This document shows, piece by piece, positions 29,826 through 38,518 of a DNA stretch of 64,000 nt. Under the pieces are notes generated by a model. The model made no database searches. It was not told where the DNA came from and saw only the letters and a list, made by a program, of their open reading frames with translations. The stretch comes from Thiobacillus denitrificans (GTDB lineage Bacteria > Pseudomonadota > Gammaproteobacteria > Burkholderiales > Thiobacillaceae), in the NCBI GenBank assembly GCA_002343685.1, contig DDRS01000015.1, forward strand, positions 90,300 to 154,299, read 5' to 3'. Position 1 is the stretch's first letter; each line of letters begins with the position of its first letter. The position numbers and the translations under genes are program-made.

Positions 29826-30476
29826 ATGGGATCGGATACACAGGTCTCCCAACTCGAGCAGGCGCTGCAGCAGCAGGCCGGGACGCTGGCGCGCGAACTT
29901 TTGCAGAATGCCGAATCGGCACGCGCGCGCATGCTCGCCGAGTCGGCCGAGAAGCTGAAACTGGCCGGCGAGCACGAAGTGCTGGGCGCCAAGGTCGAGG
30001 CTGAGCGATTGGTGCGGCGGCAAGGCCAGGCGGCGGAAACGCGGCTGGCAGCCGAACTCGACCGGCTGCGCTGGGCGCTCACGGAGTCCGCGTTGGCGGA
30101 GGTCAGGATGGCTTTCCGGCATCTGGTGCAGGACGAGACGCGTTATCTGGGCGTGCTGGAAGCCTGGCTGGCGGCGGCGGCACAGGCCCTGCCGCCGGGC
30201 GATCTGGTGGCGGAAGTCCGGCCCGAGGACGAAAAGCGCCTGGCGCCGCGGTGGAATGAAATGCGCGCACGCGCAGCGCCGGGGCGTAGCGTCACGCTCG
30301 CCACGCACGGACAACCCAGCGAAGGCGGCATCCGGGTACGGCTGGCCGACAATCGCGCCCAATACGACCAGACGGTCGAAGCCCGCCGCGCGCGCCTGGC
30401 CGACGAACTGGCACGCGTGACGATGGAACGCCTGTTCGCCAGCGCGCCCGACCTTGGCACGCTGATTCACGGGTAG
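29826..30476 (+). CDS. atpE: A/V-type ATPase subunit E
   Basis: Peripheral stator subunit that dimerises with the G/H subunit. The 216 residues have a long N-terminal helix (about 1-110: QVSQLEQALQQQAGTLAREL) and a globular C-terminal part with GGIRVRLADNRAQYDQTVEA, typical of subunit E. A 105-base AT-richer spacer precedes it, with GGAG before the ATG. The stop is 5 bases before subunit A. Confidence 0.85.
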   Translation: MGSDTQVSQLEQALQQQAGTLARELLQNAESARARMLAESAEKLKLAGEHEVLGAKVEAERLVRRQGQAAETRLAAELDRLRWALTESALAEVRMAFRHLVQDETRYLGVLEAWLAAAAQALPPGDLVAEVRPEDEKRLAPRWNEMRARAAPGRSVTLATHGQPSEGGIRVRLADNRAQYDQTVEARRARLADELARVTMERLFASAPDLGTLIHG

Positions 30477-30481
30477 CGAAT

Positions 30482-32281
30482 ATGGGCAAAATTCTCGAGA
30501 TCAACGGCCCCCTGGTCAAACTCGACCTGCCGCAGACGGTGCTCGGCGAGCAGGTGCGGGTCGGCCGCCTGGGCCTGGTAGGCGAAGTCATCAGCCGCGA
30601 CGGCAATACGGCGCTGGCACAGTTGTACGAAGACACTGCCGGGCTGTGCCCGGGCGAAGAAGCTGAAGGCCTGGGTTGGCCGCTGTCGGTGGAACTCGGG
30701 CCAGGCTTGCTGGGCGGCATTTTCGACGGCGTGCAGCGCCCCTTGCAGGCGATGTGGGAACAGAGTGGCGATCGCATCGCCCGCGGCGTCGCGGTGGCGT
30801 CATTGCCACGCGACCGGCGCTGGCATTTTGCGCCGGATCCCCGGTGTCTTGCCGGCATGCCATTGGTCGGTGGCGAGGTGCTGGGCACGGTGCAGGAGAC
30901 CGAGTCGATCCAGCACCGCATCCTGGTCCCGCCGCGGGTTCAGGGCGAATTGCTTGAACTGGCGCCGGAAGGCGAGCACACCGTGGAGGACGTGATCGGC
31001 CGGGTGAGACTCGCCGACGGCCGCATCGAGAAACTGCACCTGTTCCATCGCTGGCCGGTACGCACGCCGCGCCCGTTCAGGCAACGCGACCATGCCGTCG
31101 CGCCGCTGATCACGGGACAGCGCATCCTCGATACTTTCTATCCCTTGCTGAAAGGCGGCAAGGCGGCGATTCCGGGTCCGTTCGGTGCCGGCAAGACCAT
31201 GCTGCAGCACCAGGTCGCACGCTGGTGCAACGCCCAGATCGTCATCTATGTCGGCTGCGGCGAACGCGGCAACGAACTGACCGACGTGCTCGAATCCATG
31301 CCCACGCTGACGGACCCGCACACCGGCCGCCCGCTGATGGAACGCACCCTGCTGGTGGCCAACACCTCCAACATGCCGGTGGTGGCGCGCGAGGCCTCGA
31401 TCTATGTCGGCATCACGCTGGCGGAATATTTCCGCGACCAGGGCTACGACGTGGTGATGGTGGCCGATTCCACCAGCCGCTGGGCCGAAGCATTGCGCGA
31501 GGTTGCCGGCCGGCTGGGCCAGATGCCGGTCGAAGAGGGCTACCCGGCCTACCTCGGTTCGCGCCTGGCGGCTTTTTACGAGCGTGCCGGACGCGTGGAA
31601 ACCCTCGCCGGCGACCACGGCTCGGTTACGCTGATCGGTGCGGTGTCGCCGCCGGGCGGTGACTTCTCGGAACCGGTGACCAGCCATACCAAGGAAATCA
31701 TCCAGACCTTCTGGGCGCTGTCGAAGGAGCTGGCCGATGCCCGCCATTACCCGGCCGTGGACTGGCTGGAAAGCTTTTCGGGCTATGTAAGCTCCGCTGC
31801 GAAGTGGTGGGCGGACAACATCGATCCGGGTTGGGAAGCCTCGCGTGCCGCCGCGCTGGATCTGCTCGCCGCATCCGAGGAGCTGCAACGCATCGTCAAC
31901 CTGGTCGGTGTCGAGGCGCTGTCGTCCGAGCAGCGCTGGACGCTGGAAGCCGCCAGTTTGATCAAGGAAGGCTTGCTGCAGCAGGCCGCCACCGACGAGG
32001 TCGACAGCTTCGCCTCGCCTGAAAAGCAGTTCGCGCTGCTGACGGCATTGCTCGATATCTATCGTCAGGGCATGAAACTGGTGAAGCTCGGCGCGCCGGC
32101 CCGGCGCCTGATCCAGATGCCGCTGCTCGCCCAGGCGCGACGCTGGAAGAGTCAGCACAGCTCGGACGACCTCGAAGCATTGAAGGCGAAGATCGCTGCG
32201 ATCCCGGCGGCCTTCGAGCCATTGTTGCTGGAATACGCGCCTGCTGCCCCGTCTTCGGCGATGGAAGAGATCCGGCCATGA
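30482..32281 (+). CDS. atpA: A/V-type ATPase catalytic subunit A
   Basis: Catalytic nucleotide-binding subunit. The 599 residues have the N-terminal beta-barrel (GKILEINGPLVKLDLPQ), the non-homologous insert typical of subunit A (about residues 110-190), P-loop GPFGAGKTMLQHQ, VYVGCGERGNELTDVL-type motifs (here IVIYVGCGERGNELTD), MVADSTSRWAEALREV and the Pro-rich VSPPGGDFSEPV. Length and motifs match bacterial A/V-type subunit A and not F-type beta. The stop overlaps the subunit B start as ATGA. Confidence 0.97.
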   Translation: MGKILEINGPLVKLDLPQTVLGEQVRVGRLGLVGEVISRDGNTALAQLYEDTAGLCPGEEAEGLGWPLSVELGPGLLGGIFDGVQRPLQAMWEQSGDRIARGVAVASLPRDRRWHFAPDPRCLAGMPLVGGEVLGTVQETESIQHRILVPPRVQGELLELAPEGEHTVEDVIGRVRLADGRIEKLHLFHRWPVRTPRPFRQRDHAVAPLITGQRILDTFYPLLKGGKAAIPGPFGAGKTMLQHQVARWCNAQIVIYVGCGERGNELTDVLESMPTLTDPHTGRPLMERTLLVANTSNMPVVAREASIYVGITLAEYFRDQGYDVVMVADSTSRWAEALREVAGRLGQMPVEEGYPAYLGSRLAAFYERAGRVETLAGDHGSVTLIGAVSPPGGDFSEPVTSHTKEIIQTFWALSKELADARHYPAVDWLESFSGYVSSAAKWWADNIDPGWEASRAAALDLLAASEELQRIVNLVGVEALSSEQRWTLEAASLIKEGLLQQAATDEVDSFASPEKQFALLTALLDIYRQGMKLVKLGAPARRLIQMPLLAQARRWKSQHSSDDLEALKAKIAAIPAAFEPLLLEYAPAAPSSAMEEIRP

Positions 32282-33660
32282 AGAACATCGAATTCCGCAC
32301 CGCCGCATCCGCCCAGGGTGGGCTCGTCGTCATGGCCGGCGTGCCCGGCGTGGCGGCCGGCTCGCGCGTGCAACTGCGCGACCACGCCGGCCGTGTACGT
32401 TCCGGCCTGGTCATCCGCAGCGCCAACGATGCCGTGCTGGTGGAGGTGTTCGAGGGGACCGATGCACTCGATCTGGAACGAACCTGGGTACGTTTCCTGG
32501 AGGAACCCTACAAGTTGCCCGTGTCGCGCGACATGCTCGGCCGCGTGTTCAACGGCTCCGGCCGGCCATGCGACGGGCGCCCGCCCGTCATTTCCGCCGA
32601 CCGTCGCGACATCAACGGCGAGCCGCTCAACCCGGCGGCGCGTGCCTACCCGCGCGAATTCATCCAGACCGGCATCTCCGCCATCGACGGCATGAATTCG
32701 CTGACGCGCGGGCAGAAGCTGCCGATCTTTTCCGGCGGCGGCTTGCCGCACAACCGGGTGGCGGCGCAGATCGTACGCCAGGCCAAACTGCTGGGCGAGG
32801 AAGCCGCCGAGTTCGTGGTGGTGTTCGCCGCCTTCGGCGCCTCGCATGCCGACGCCCGCTTCTTCCAGGAAAGCTTCGAGGAAAGCGGGGTGCTCAACAA
32901 GGTGGTGATGTTCCTCAACCTCGCCGACGAGCCGGTGATCGAACGCCTGCTGACGCCGCGCGCGGCGCTCACCGCCGCGGAATACCTCGCCTTCGACCTC
33001 GACTATCACGTGCTGGTGGTGATGACCGACATGACCGCCTATGCGGAAGCGTTGAGGGAAGTCGCGGTGCTGCGCGGCGACGTGCCGGCGCGCAAGGGCT
33101 ATCCCGGCTATCTGTATTCCGATCTCGCCGAGCTCTACGAACGCGCGGGACGCATCAAGAACCGGCGCGGCTCGATCACCATGATTCCGGTGCTGTCGAT
33201 GCCGTCGGACGACATCACCCATCCGATTCCCGACCTCACCGGCTACATCACGGAAGGCCAGATCGTGCTCGGGCGCGAGCTGTCCAACCAGGGCGTCTAC
33301 CCGCCGGTGACCGTGCTGCCGTCGTTGTCGCGATTGATGAAGGACGGCATCGGCAAGAACTTCACCCGCGAGGATCATCCGCATGTCGCCAGCCAGCTGT
33401 TCGCCAGCTACGCCAAGGCATTGGAAGTGCGGGGACTGGCCGCCATCATCGGTGCCGAAGAACTCTCCGACGCCGATCGCCGCACCCTGGCGTTCGCCGA
33501 CGCCTTCGAGCGACGCTTCATCAACCAGGGCGAGGACGAAGACCGCAGCATCCATGAAACGCTCAACCTCGCCTGGGATCTGCTTTCCATGCTGCCGCCG
33601 GAATCGCTGATCCGGGTATCGGAGGAAGAATTGACGAAATATCACAAGGGGGCAGCGTGA
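32278..33660 (+). CDS. atpB: A/V-type ATPase regulatory subunit B
   Basis: Non-catalytic nucleotide-binding subunit. The 460 residues have the family motifs GRVFNGSGRPCDGRP, GISAIDGMNSLTRGQKLPIF, and FSGGGLPHNRVAAQIVRQA, where a normal P-loop is replaced, as expected for subunit B. MTDMTAYAEALREV, GYPGYLYSDLAELYERAG and LPSLSRLMKDGIG follow. Full length. Confidence 0.97.
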   Translation: MKNIEFRTAASAQGGLVVMAGVPGVAAGSRVQLRDHAGRVRSGLVIRSANDAVLVEVFEGTDALDLERTWVRFLEEPYKLPVSRDMLGRVFNGSGRPCDGRPPVISADRRDINGEPLNPAARAYPREFIQTGISAIDGMNSLTRGQKLPIFSGGGLPHNRVAAQIVRQAKLLGEEAAEFVVVFAAFGASHADARFFQESFEESGVLNKVVMFLNLADEPVIERLLTPRAALTAAEYLAFDLDYHVLVVMTDMTAYAEALREVAVLRGDVPARKGYPGYLYSDLAELYERAGRIKNRRGSITMIPVLSMPSDDITHPIPDLTGYITEGQIVLGRELSNQGVYPPVTVLPSLSRLMKDGIGKNFTREDHPHVASQLFASYAKALEVRGLAAIIGAEELSDADRRTLAFADAFERRFINQGEDEDRSIHETLNLAWDLLSMLPPESLIRVSEEELTKYHKGAA

Positions 33661-33670
33661 TGAAACGGGG

Positions 33671-33750
33671 GAGCAGTAAGCGAGTAGCGGTGAGCGGAAA
33701 CCCCCGTCTCGCTGCCACCCTCACCGCTCACCGTTCACCGCTTACTGCTC
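33671..33750 (+). repeat. long inverted repeat before the subunit D gene
   Basis: The left arm at 33671-33697 and the right arm at 33724-33750 are 27 bases each. They pair with a perfect 12-bp outer part (GAGCAGTAAGCG) and a perfect 10-bp inner part (CGGTGAGCGG), separated by a short mismatched section. The right arm includes the second exact copy (33723-33739) of the 17-base repeat at 28900-28916. The hairpin ends 7 bases before the subunit D start, which has no Shine-Dalgarno sequence. Confidence 0.75.
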
Positions 33751-33757
33751 ATCCATA

Positions 33758-34378
33758 ATGAAAAAACGCCTTCCCGTCCCGCCCACGAAAAGCGCGTTGC
33801 TGCAGGTCGGCAGGCAGGCGCGTTTCCTGGAGCAGGGCCGGCAGATGCTGGAAAAGAAACGCGATCTGCTGACCCGGCTGGTCTATGAACGGCTGGCGCA
33901 ATATCGCGAGTTGCGCGCGCAGACCCAGCGCGAACTTGCCGAAGCCTACCGCTGGCTCGGTATCGTGCAGATGCGCATGGGCGAGCAAATGCTGCGCCAG
34001 GCGTCGGTCGGATTGAAGCCGGCGGTGGCGATCAAGGTGGTGGCGCGTTCCAGCGTCGGCGTGGAATATCCCAGCGTGTCGGCCGAGCCGTTGCCCTTGC
34101 AGCCGGTCGGCTTGATGTGGACCGACGTCAGCTTCGACGAAGCGCGTATCCGCCTGCGCGAACTGACGGTGACACTGGCGCGGCTGGGTGAGGCTGAAAA
34201 CGCACTGTGGCGGTTGCTCGCCGCCAGCCGCAAGACGCAGAAACGGGTCAATGCCTTGAAATACAACATCATCCCGCGCTATCAGGCGACCGTACAACAC
34301 ATCCGTGCCGCGCTGGAAGAGGACGAACGCAACACGCTGTTCCAGATCAAGGTGCTGCGGGCACGCCAGTCGGTTTGA
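33758..34378 (+). CDS. atpD: A/V-type ATPase subunit D
   Basis: Central rotor shaft subunit. The 206-residue protein is nearly all alpha-helix and starts MKKRLPVPPTKSALLQVGRQ, matching the P-T-K-x-x-L motif of subunit D. KRDLLTRLVYE follows, and the C-terminal helix contains KKTQKRVNALKYNIIPRYQA-like residues (here TQKRVNALKYNIIPRYQATV). It is the last gene of the ATPase operon. No clear ribosome site precedes ATG 33758, which lies just behind a long hairpin. Confidence 0.9.
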   Translation: MKKRLPVPPTKSALLQVGRQARFLEQGRQMLEKKRDLLTRLVYERLAQYRELRAQTQRELAEAYRWLGIVQMRMGEQMLRQASVGLKPAVAIKVVARSSVGVEYPSVSAEPLPLQPVGLMWTDVSFDEARIRLRELTVTLARLGEAENALWRLLAASRKTQKRVNALKYNIIPRYQATVQHIRAALEEDERNTLFQIKVLRARQSV

Positions 34379-34383
34379 GCGTA

Positions 34384-34401
34384 CCCTTGGCATCCCAAGG
34401 G
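34384..34401 (+). terminator. hairpin after the ATPase operon
   Basis: CCCTTGG-CATC-CCAAGGG, a perfect 7-bp stem, begins 5 bases after the subunit D stop. It has no T-run behind it, so it may be a weak terminator or an mRNA end stabiliser. Confidence 0.4.
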
Positions 34402-34480
34402 CCCATGCCTGATCCTGGTGCGCTGCCTTTGGCAGGCCGTTGGGTCGTTATTGCAATACGATTCTCGATGAGGAGGTTTC

Positions 34481-34915
34481 ATGCGCTATTCACGTGAAGC
34501 AATGGTTTTTGGCTTGGCTGCGGCATTCGGCTTGACATGCCTTGCCGGCCCGAGGCTGGCCGAAGCGGGTGGCATGGGCGTAGGCATGATGGGGCCAGGC
34601 ATGATGGGATCTCCAGGCAGTCCCGAGGAGGCTTCGTCCGGCCAGGTGAACCCGACCCGCGCCAAGGCGCTGCTGAGCTACATTCATGAACACGATCCGG
34701 CCTGCCTGCAATGCCATTCCATTTCGGGGGCGGGCTTCGGTCCATCATTCGAGTCGATCGCGGCAAACTATTCGAGTCGGGCGGATGCGGAAAACCTGCT
34801 CGCCATGCACATTGCGCACGGTTTTGGCCGCATGCCGCCGGGGTTTGCCAGCGATGCTCAGGCAACACAGCTTGCCCGGCTGATCATGGGCCTGTCCGTG
34901 TCGACCAGGCCATGA
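34481..34915 (+). CDS. secreted c-type cytochrome with Met/Gly-rich N-terminus
   Basis: The 144-residue protein has a signal peptide (MRYSREAMVFGLAAAFGLTC, ending around ..RLAEAG), a Met/Gly-rich segment (GGMGVGMMGPGMMG) and one heme motif CLQCH. RMPPGF follows, whose Met is a likely sixth heme ligand. It is a small periplasmic class I-like cytochrome c. The Met-rich stretch could bind Cu(I), but that is only suggested by composition. A strong GAGGAGG precedes the ATG. The stop overlaps the glutaredoxin-like gene. Confidence 0.8.
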   Translation: MRYSREAMVFGLAAAFGLTCLAGPRLAEAGGMGVGMMGPGMMGSPGSPEEASSGQVNPTRAKALLSYIHEHDPACLQCHSISGAGFGPSFESIAANYSSRADAENLLAMHIAHGFGRMPPGFASDAQATQLARLIMGLSVSTRP

Positions 34916-35175
34916 CCGGCACTCGCTCCGGCAACGGGCAAGTCATCGTCTACACCAGCCCGGGATGCCCCGATTGTGCCGCGGTCAAGCGCTATCTCGC
35001 GGATCGCGGCGTCCCGTTTGAAGAGCGGGACATTACCGCTCCGGGCGTGGCCGATGAAGCCAAGTCACGCTATGGGGTTCGGGTCGCCCCCATCACGGTC
35101 ATTGGCGCGTCGTTTTTTTATGGAACATTCGCCCAACAGAAACCACGGCTCGACCAGGCGTTAGCAGGCACGTGA
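34912..35175 (+). CDS. glutaredoxin-like protein
   Basis: The 87-residue product starts MTGTRSGNGQVIVYTSPGCP and has the active-site motif CPDC at about residue 19, the cis-Pro segment VRVAPITVIG, and GTFAQQKPRLDQAL. This is a compact thioredoxin fold of the glutaredoxin/NrdH type. It has no signal peptide, so it should be cytoplasmic. It is co-translated with the cytochrome before it (ATGA overlap). The usual TVP is replaced by API. Confidence 0.75.
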   Translation: MTGTRSGNGQVIVYTSPGCPDCAAVKRYLADRGVPFEERDITAPGVADEAKSRYGVRVAPITVIGASFFYGTFAQQKPRLDQALAGT

Positions 35176-35185
35176 GCCGGATCGC

Positions 35186-35764
35186 TCACTCGGGGACATG
35201 CGAGTGGTCGCCATGGGCGTGACCATCGGAGCCGTCCCCGCCCGACTCCATATCATCGTCTGGCGGGGCCTTGGCGACCATCTCCTTGTATTGCGCCGGG
35301 GTCATGGCGGGTAGTTTCCTCAGGAAGGCAACCATGCTCCAGATCGTCGGATCGTCATGACTCATTCCCCAGGCCGGCATCGCGCTCATCTTGAGGCCGT
35401 GCTTGATGACCCAGAAGGCCTCCCGGGGTTCTACGCTGCCTTTGCTCAGATTGGGCGGTTTGGGATACAAGCCGGGACGCAGTTCGGTATCCCTCATTCC
35501 TGGCGCCAGATGGCAACTGGTGCACATTGCGGCATATTGGCCCGCGCCTTTTAGGATTACGTCCGGATCATCGAGGTTGGTGGGTAGCGCGATGGCGGAG
35601 GCATGGCGTTCGACGGAACGCTCGCGCGCGGTTTGCATCAGCGCGTAGGTGATTTTCCAGTGAGGACTGTCGGCGCCAGGATTGTAGGTGCCTGACCATA
35701 TGAATACGCCGGCGCCAAAGATGGCGAGTATTAGCAAAAATAGGGCTGTCTTGACGAGGGTCAT
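35186..35764 (-). CDS. membrane-anchored c-type cytochrome
   Basis: The 192-residue protein has an N-terminal hydrophobic anchor (KTALFLLILAIFGAGVFIWS), a heme motif CTSCH, and a likely Met ligand in KMSAMPAWGM. The tail is acidic and histidine-rich (GHAHGDHSHVPE) and may bind metal. It fits a periplasmic electron carrier. It is convergent with the glutaredoxin-like gene. AAGGA lies before the ATG. Its redox partners are not evident from sequence. Confidence 0.82.
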   Translation of the reverse strand: MTLVKTALFLLILAIFGAGVFIWSGTYNPGADSPHWKITYALMQTARERSVERHASAIALPTNLDDPDVILKGAGQYAAMCTSCHLAPGMRDTELRPGLYPKPPNLSKGSVEPREAFWVIKHGLKMSAMPAWGMSHDDPTIWSMVAFLRKLPAMTPAQYKEMVAKAPPDDDMESGGDGSDGHAHGDHSHVPE

Positions 35765-36027
35765 ACCCGATCCTTAAATGAGCGATATATTAAGCCTGAC
35801 CATGCGGATTCTTGAAAGTGCGCATGCCTGAATGAAATCTGCAGGGGATCCCAATCACCCAAGCGAAACAGGTGATTTGAAAAAGCGGGGATCAGACGGG
35901 CGACTCAAGTCGATTCACGCGCTGGAAATGACTCGTCTCGTTAGTTGTGGACCTTCGCATGTACGAATGTGACGGGCTCATTGGCGGTTCGAAAGCGGCG
36001 ACCGGAGAGCCGAAGCCGATAACGCGT
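35765..36027. other. intergenic region between mfnA and the cytochrome gene
   Basis: 263 bases without a credible gene. It contains a 7-bp inverted repeat AATCACC / GGTGATT at 35853-35877 with an 11-base loop, and a small palindrome CGACT-CA-AGTCG at 35901-35912. Either could end the minus-strand mfnA transcript, but neither has a T-tract. An AT-rich TAATAT about 30 bases before the cytochrome start could be a -10 element. Confidence 0.4.
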
Positions 36028-37377
36028 TTACCCGGCAAGCTCAGCAGCCGTATCCAGGCGTGCCAATATCTTGTCCATCCATTCACGGTGTTCTGGTTTC
36101 ATCACGCAGGCGCGCAGACAGGTCAACGTGTCTGCATCCCAGGTTCGTACCGGTGTACAGGCTTCCAGCATGGCCTTGGGCAGGGTGACGAGCGCCAGAT
36201 GCAGGTCGTGTTCCCTGGCGGCGGCATACAAGGCGCGCGCGCGCAGGGATGCCTGGCTGGCGGTGTCGGCCCGGACGGCCCAGACGACGATGTCGAGCTG
36301 GGGCGGAAAGAGCGGGGCGAAACGCGCGTCGCCAGCCAGGGCACCATGCAGGGTCAGGGCGGCCATGCGGCCAGCCGCCAGGTCTTGCGCGAAGGTTCCG
36401 CCGGGCACCAGCGGCAGCAGGCGCTGGGTGGCCCACAGCGCGACGGCCACGGCACCTGGACGGGAGCATTCCAGGGAGATTTCGCCCAGATGCGGGTCGT
36501 CCGAGCTCAGGTAGGTGTAGGGCGAGTCGTGGCGGTAGTGGTGCCTGACGGCGGGATCGCGGAACAGCACGCAGCCGCAGCCATAGGGCTGGAGCCCGTG
36601 CTTGTGGGGGTCGATGGCCAGGGAGTCGGCCTGCGCAACGCAGTCGAACGCCTGTCGGGTGTCGGCATCCAGGTTGTCGGCCAGCGTGAAGTAACCGCCA
36701 TAGGCGGCGTCGACATGAATCCGGAACGTGTGGCGCGCGCGCAGGGCAAGGATCTGCTCGAGCGGATCGACGGCGCCGGTTGCCGTCGTGCCCAGGGTGA
36801 CGACCACCGTGCCGATCGTGCCGTCCCGCAAGGCGTCTTCCAGGGCGCTTGCATCCATGCGTCCGCGCGCATCGGCCGCGATGGAACGGAACGGAACGCC
36901 AAGCACGCCGGACAGGCGTTCGTGGGTGTAGTGCGCCTGGCTGGACGCGGCAATGGCCATGCCGGGGTGCTGCTCGCGCGCGACCCAGAGCGCTTCGAAA
37001 TTGGCCAGTGTGCCACCGCCGCACAAATGCCCCTGGCTGTCCGGCCAGCCGACCATGCGCGCGATTTCGCCGATGGCTTCCTGCTCCATGATCGAACTGG
37101 CGCGGCCGCCGTCGTAGGCGTGGTTGTTCGGGTTGAGCCAGAGGGTCAGCGTGTAGGCCAGCCGCGCGACGGGATGCGGCGGCTTCTGCATGTGCCCGAC
37201 GTAGAGCGGATGATGGTAGGGCGCGTTGTCCTGCAGCCGGCGGGCCGCGGCGAGCAGCGGTTCGCGCAGTTGGGCGAGGTCGAGGGTCTGCGGAACGTCG
37301 GGAAGATGCCGGAAGCCGTCCGCCAGTACGGCCAGGGCTTCGTCCAGCAGGGCCAGGCTTTCCCGGTCGAATGGCAT
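36028..37377 (-). CDS. mfnA: MfnA-type tyrosine decarboxylase (PLP)
   Basis: Group II PLP decarboxylase; in this cluster it most likely makes tyramine from tyrosine, the first step to methanofuran/methylofuran. The 449 residues starting MPFDRESLALLDEALAVLAD show GGGTLANFEALW, HVDAAYGGYF and the PLP lysine in SLAIDPHKHGLQPYG. ATG 37377, with AGGAG upstream and 7 bases after the tlpA-like stop, is preferred over a start 9 codons earlier. The family also includes glutamate and aromatic decarboxylases, so the substrate comes from context. Confidence 0.8.
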   Translation of the reverse strand: MPFDRESLALLDEALAVLADGFRHLPDVPQTLDLAQLREPLLAAARRLQDNAPYHHPLYVGHMQKPPHPVARLAYTLTLWLNPNNHAYDGGRASSIMEQEAIGEIARMVGWPDSQGHLCGGGTLANFEALWVAREQHPGMAIAASSQAHYTHERLSGVLGVPFRSIAADARGRMDASALEDALRDGTIGTVVVTLGTTATGAVDPLEQILALRARHTFRIHVDAAYGGYFTLADNLDADTRQAFDCVAQADSLAIDPHKHGLQPYGCGCVLFRDPAVRHHYRHDSPYTYLSSDDPHLGEISLECSRPGAVAVALWATQRLLPLVPGGTFAQDLAAGRMAALTLHGALAGDARFAPLFPPQLDIVVWAVRADTASQASLRARALYAAAREHDLHLALVTLPKAMLEACTPVRTWDADTLTCLRACVMKPEHREWMDKILARLDTAAELAG

Positions 37378-37384
37378 GGGGCTC

Positions 37385-37915
37385 CTAGGGTTTGAGCAGG
37401 GCACGCACCTGGCGTTCGATTTCCGGATGGTCGAATTCGCGGCCGCCTACCGCACTGTAGGCGATACGGCCCTGCGAGTCGATCAGGTAGGTCGTGGGCA
37501 GACCGGAGATTTTCCAGGTTTGCATGATCCGGGCATGCGGATCGAGCAGGATGGGAAACGCGGGCGTCGCGTCCAGCTGGCTGATGAAGGTGTGAATGGT
37601 ATCGGCATCTTCGCCGATGTCCACCGCCAGCACGACGAACGATGTACCGGCCAGCTTGCGCGCAAGGCGATCCATGGACGGCATTTCGCGGCGGCAGGGC
37701 GGGCACCAGGTCGCCCAGAAATTGACCAGGACGACCTTGCCCTTGAGGCTGGCGAGGTCGTGCAACTGTCCATCGAGATCCTTCAGGGCCAGCACCGGGG
37801 CCGGCGCTTTCGCGGCCTGCTCGGTCAGGCTGTGGGACAAGGCCGGCAAATCCGCCGCGAAGGTCGTCATGCCCATTGTCATGAGCAGGGCGCCCATCAT
37901 GCTACTGAATTTCAT
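37385..37915 (-). CDS. TlpA-like periplasmic thioredoxin
   Basis: The 176-residue protein has a signal peptide (MKFSSMMGALLMTMGMTTFA), then a thioredoxin-like domain of the TlpA/ResA type. Its active site is WCPPC in NFWATWCPPCRREMPSMD, and GLPTTYLID holds the cis-Pro. Such proteins reduce disulfides in periplasmic copper or heme proteins. It overlaps the upstream secreted unknown by 14 bases and mfnA follows at 7 bases, so it is part of the same transcript, which is unusual for a methanofuran gene. Confidence 0.88.
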   Translation of the reverse strand: MKFSSMMGALLMTMGMTTFAADLPALSHSLTEQAAKAPAPVLALKDLDGQLHDLASLKGKVVLVNFWATWCPPCRREMPSMDRLARKLAGTSFVVLAVDIGEDADTIHTFISQLDATPAFPILLDPHARIMQTWKISGLPTTYLIDSQGRIAYSAVGGREFDHPEIERQVRALLKP

Positions 37916-38504
37916 CCGTACACCTCACATTTTCGAGTGTTGTTTTGCGCCCTGCGTCACCTGCGCGCCAGTTGACGATCAGGTTGAAGCGGCTGCCGCG
38001 CGGAAGCTGGTAGGTCGTCATGCCCTGATTCCAGTCCCCTGCGTGAAAAGTCTGGGTCGCGGGAAACTGAGCCCAGGCAAATGCGATTCGGGCAGGCTCG
38101 GAGACCCCGCGGTCGACCCATGTCGCATCCCATTCAGCCTTGCTGCGGAGGGCGCGAGCCTTGCCGTCGCCAGCGACGTAGCGCCAGTCGGCCAGGCGGT
38201 GTTCGATCGGGAGGGTGCCGATATTGCGGACGACCGTCATGAAGACGCAGCTGGACGCATACTCTTCCGCCTGTTCCGGGGTGAAGCCGCGCGCCTGATA
38301 GAAGGCCCGCGCCTGATCGGGGCTGATCTGCGTCAGCCGAACCTGGATGCCGCGTGTCTCGACCTGCCAGCTTTCCAGACCGGTTTCAGGATCGCGGCTC
38401 GTCTCGGTCGCCCCGGCGGTAATCGCCCAGACAGGCAAAGCGCAGAGGAAATACAGCAGGTTCCTGACGCTGCCCTGTTCCAGTCCGTTGCGTGTCTTGA
38501 GCAT
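37902..38504 (-). CDS. secreted protein of unknown function
   Basis: Not recognised. The 200-residue product starts at ATG 38504 (GGGAGA upstream) as MLKTRNGLEQGSVRNLLYFL, with a hydrophobic export segment ending about AITAGATE. The rest is a soluble mixed domain with two cysteines (SSCVFM and VRCTDEIQ). The sequence is otherwise ordinary and unbroken. It overlaps the TlpA-like gene by 14 bases, so its cysteines could be that protein's client. Confidence 0.6.
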   Translation of the reverse strand: MLKTRNGLEQGSVRNLLYFLCALPVWAITAGATETSRDPETGLESWQVETRGIQVRLTQISPDQARAFYQARGFTPEQAEEYASSCVFMTVVRNIGTLPIEHRLADWRYVAGDGKARALRSKAEWDATWVDRGVSEPARIAFAWAQFPATQTFHAGDWNQGMTTYQLPRGSRFNLIVNWRAGDAGRKTTLENVRCTDEIQ

Positions 38505-38518
38505 CGGTGTCTCCCTGA

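Noticed and set aside
33661..33757. A rho-independent terminator between subunits B and D
   Set aside because: The inverted repeat is long, but there is no T-tract and the last ATPase gene lies beyond it, so termination here would break the operon.
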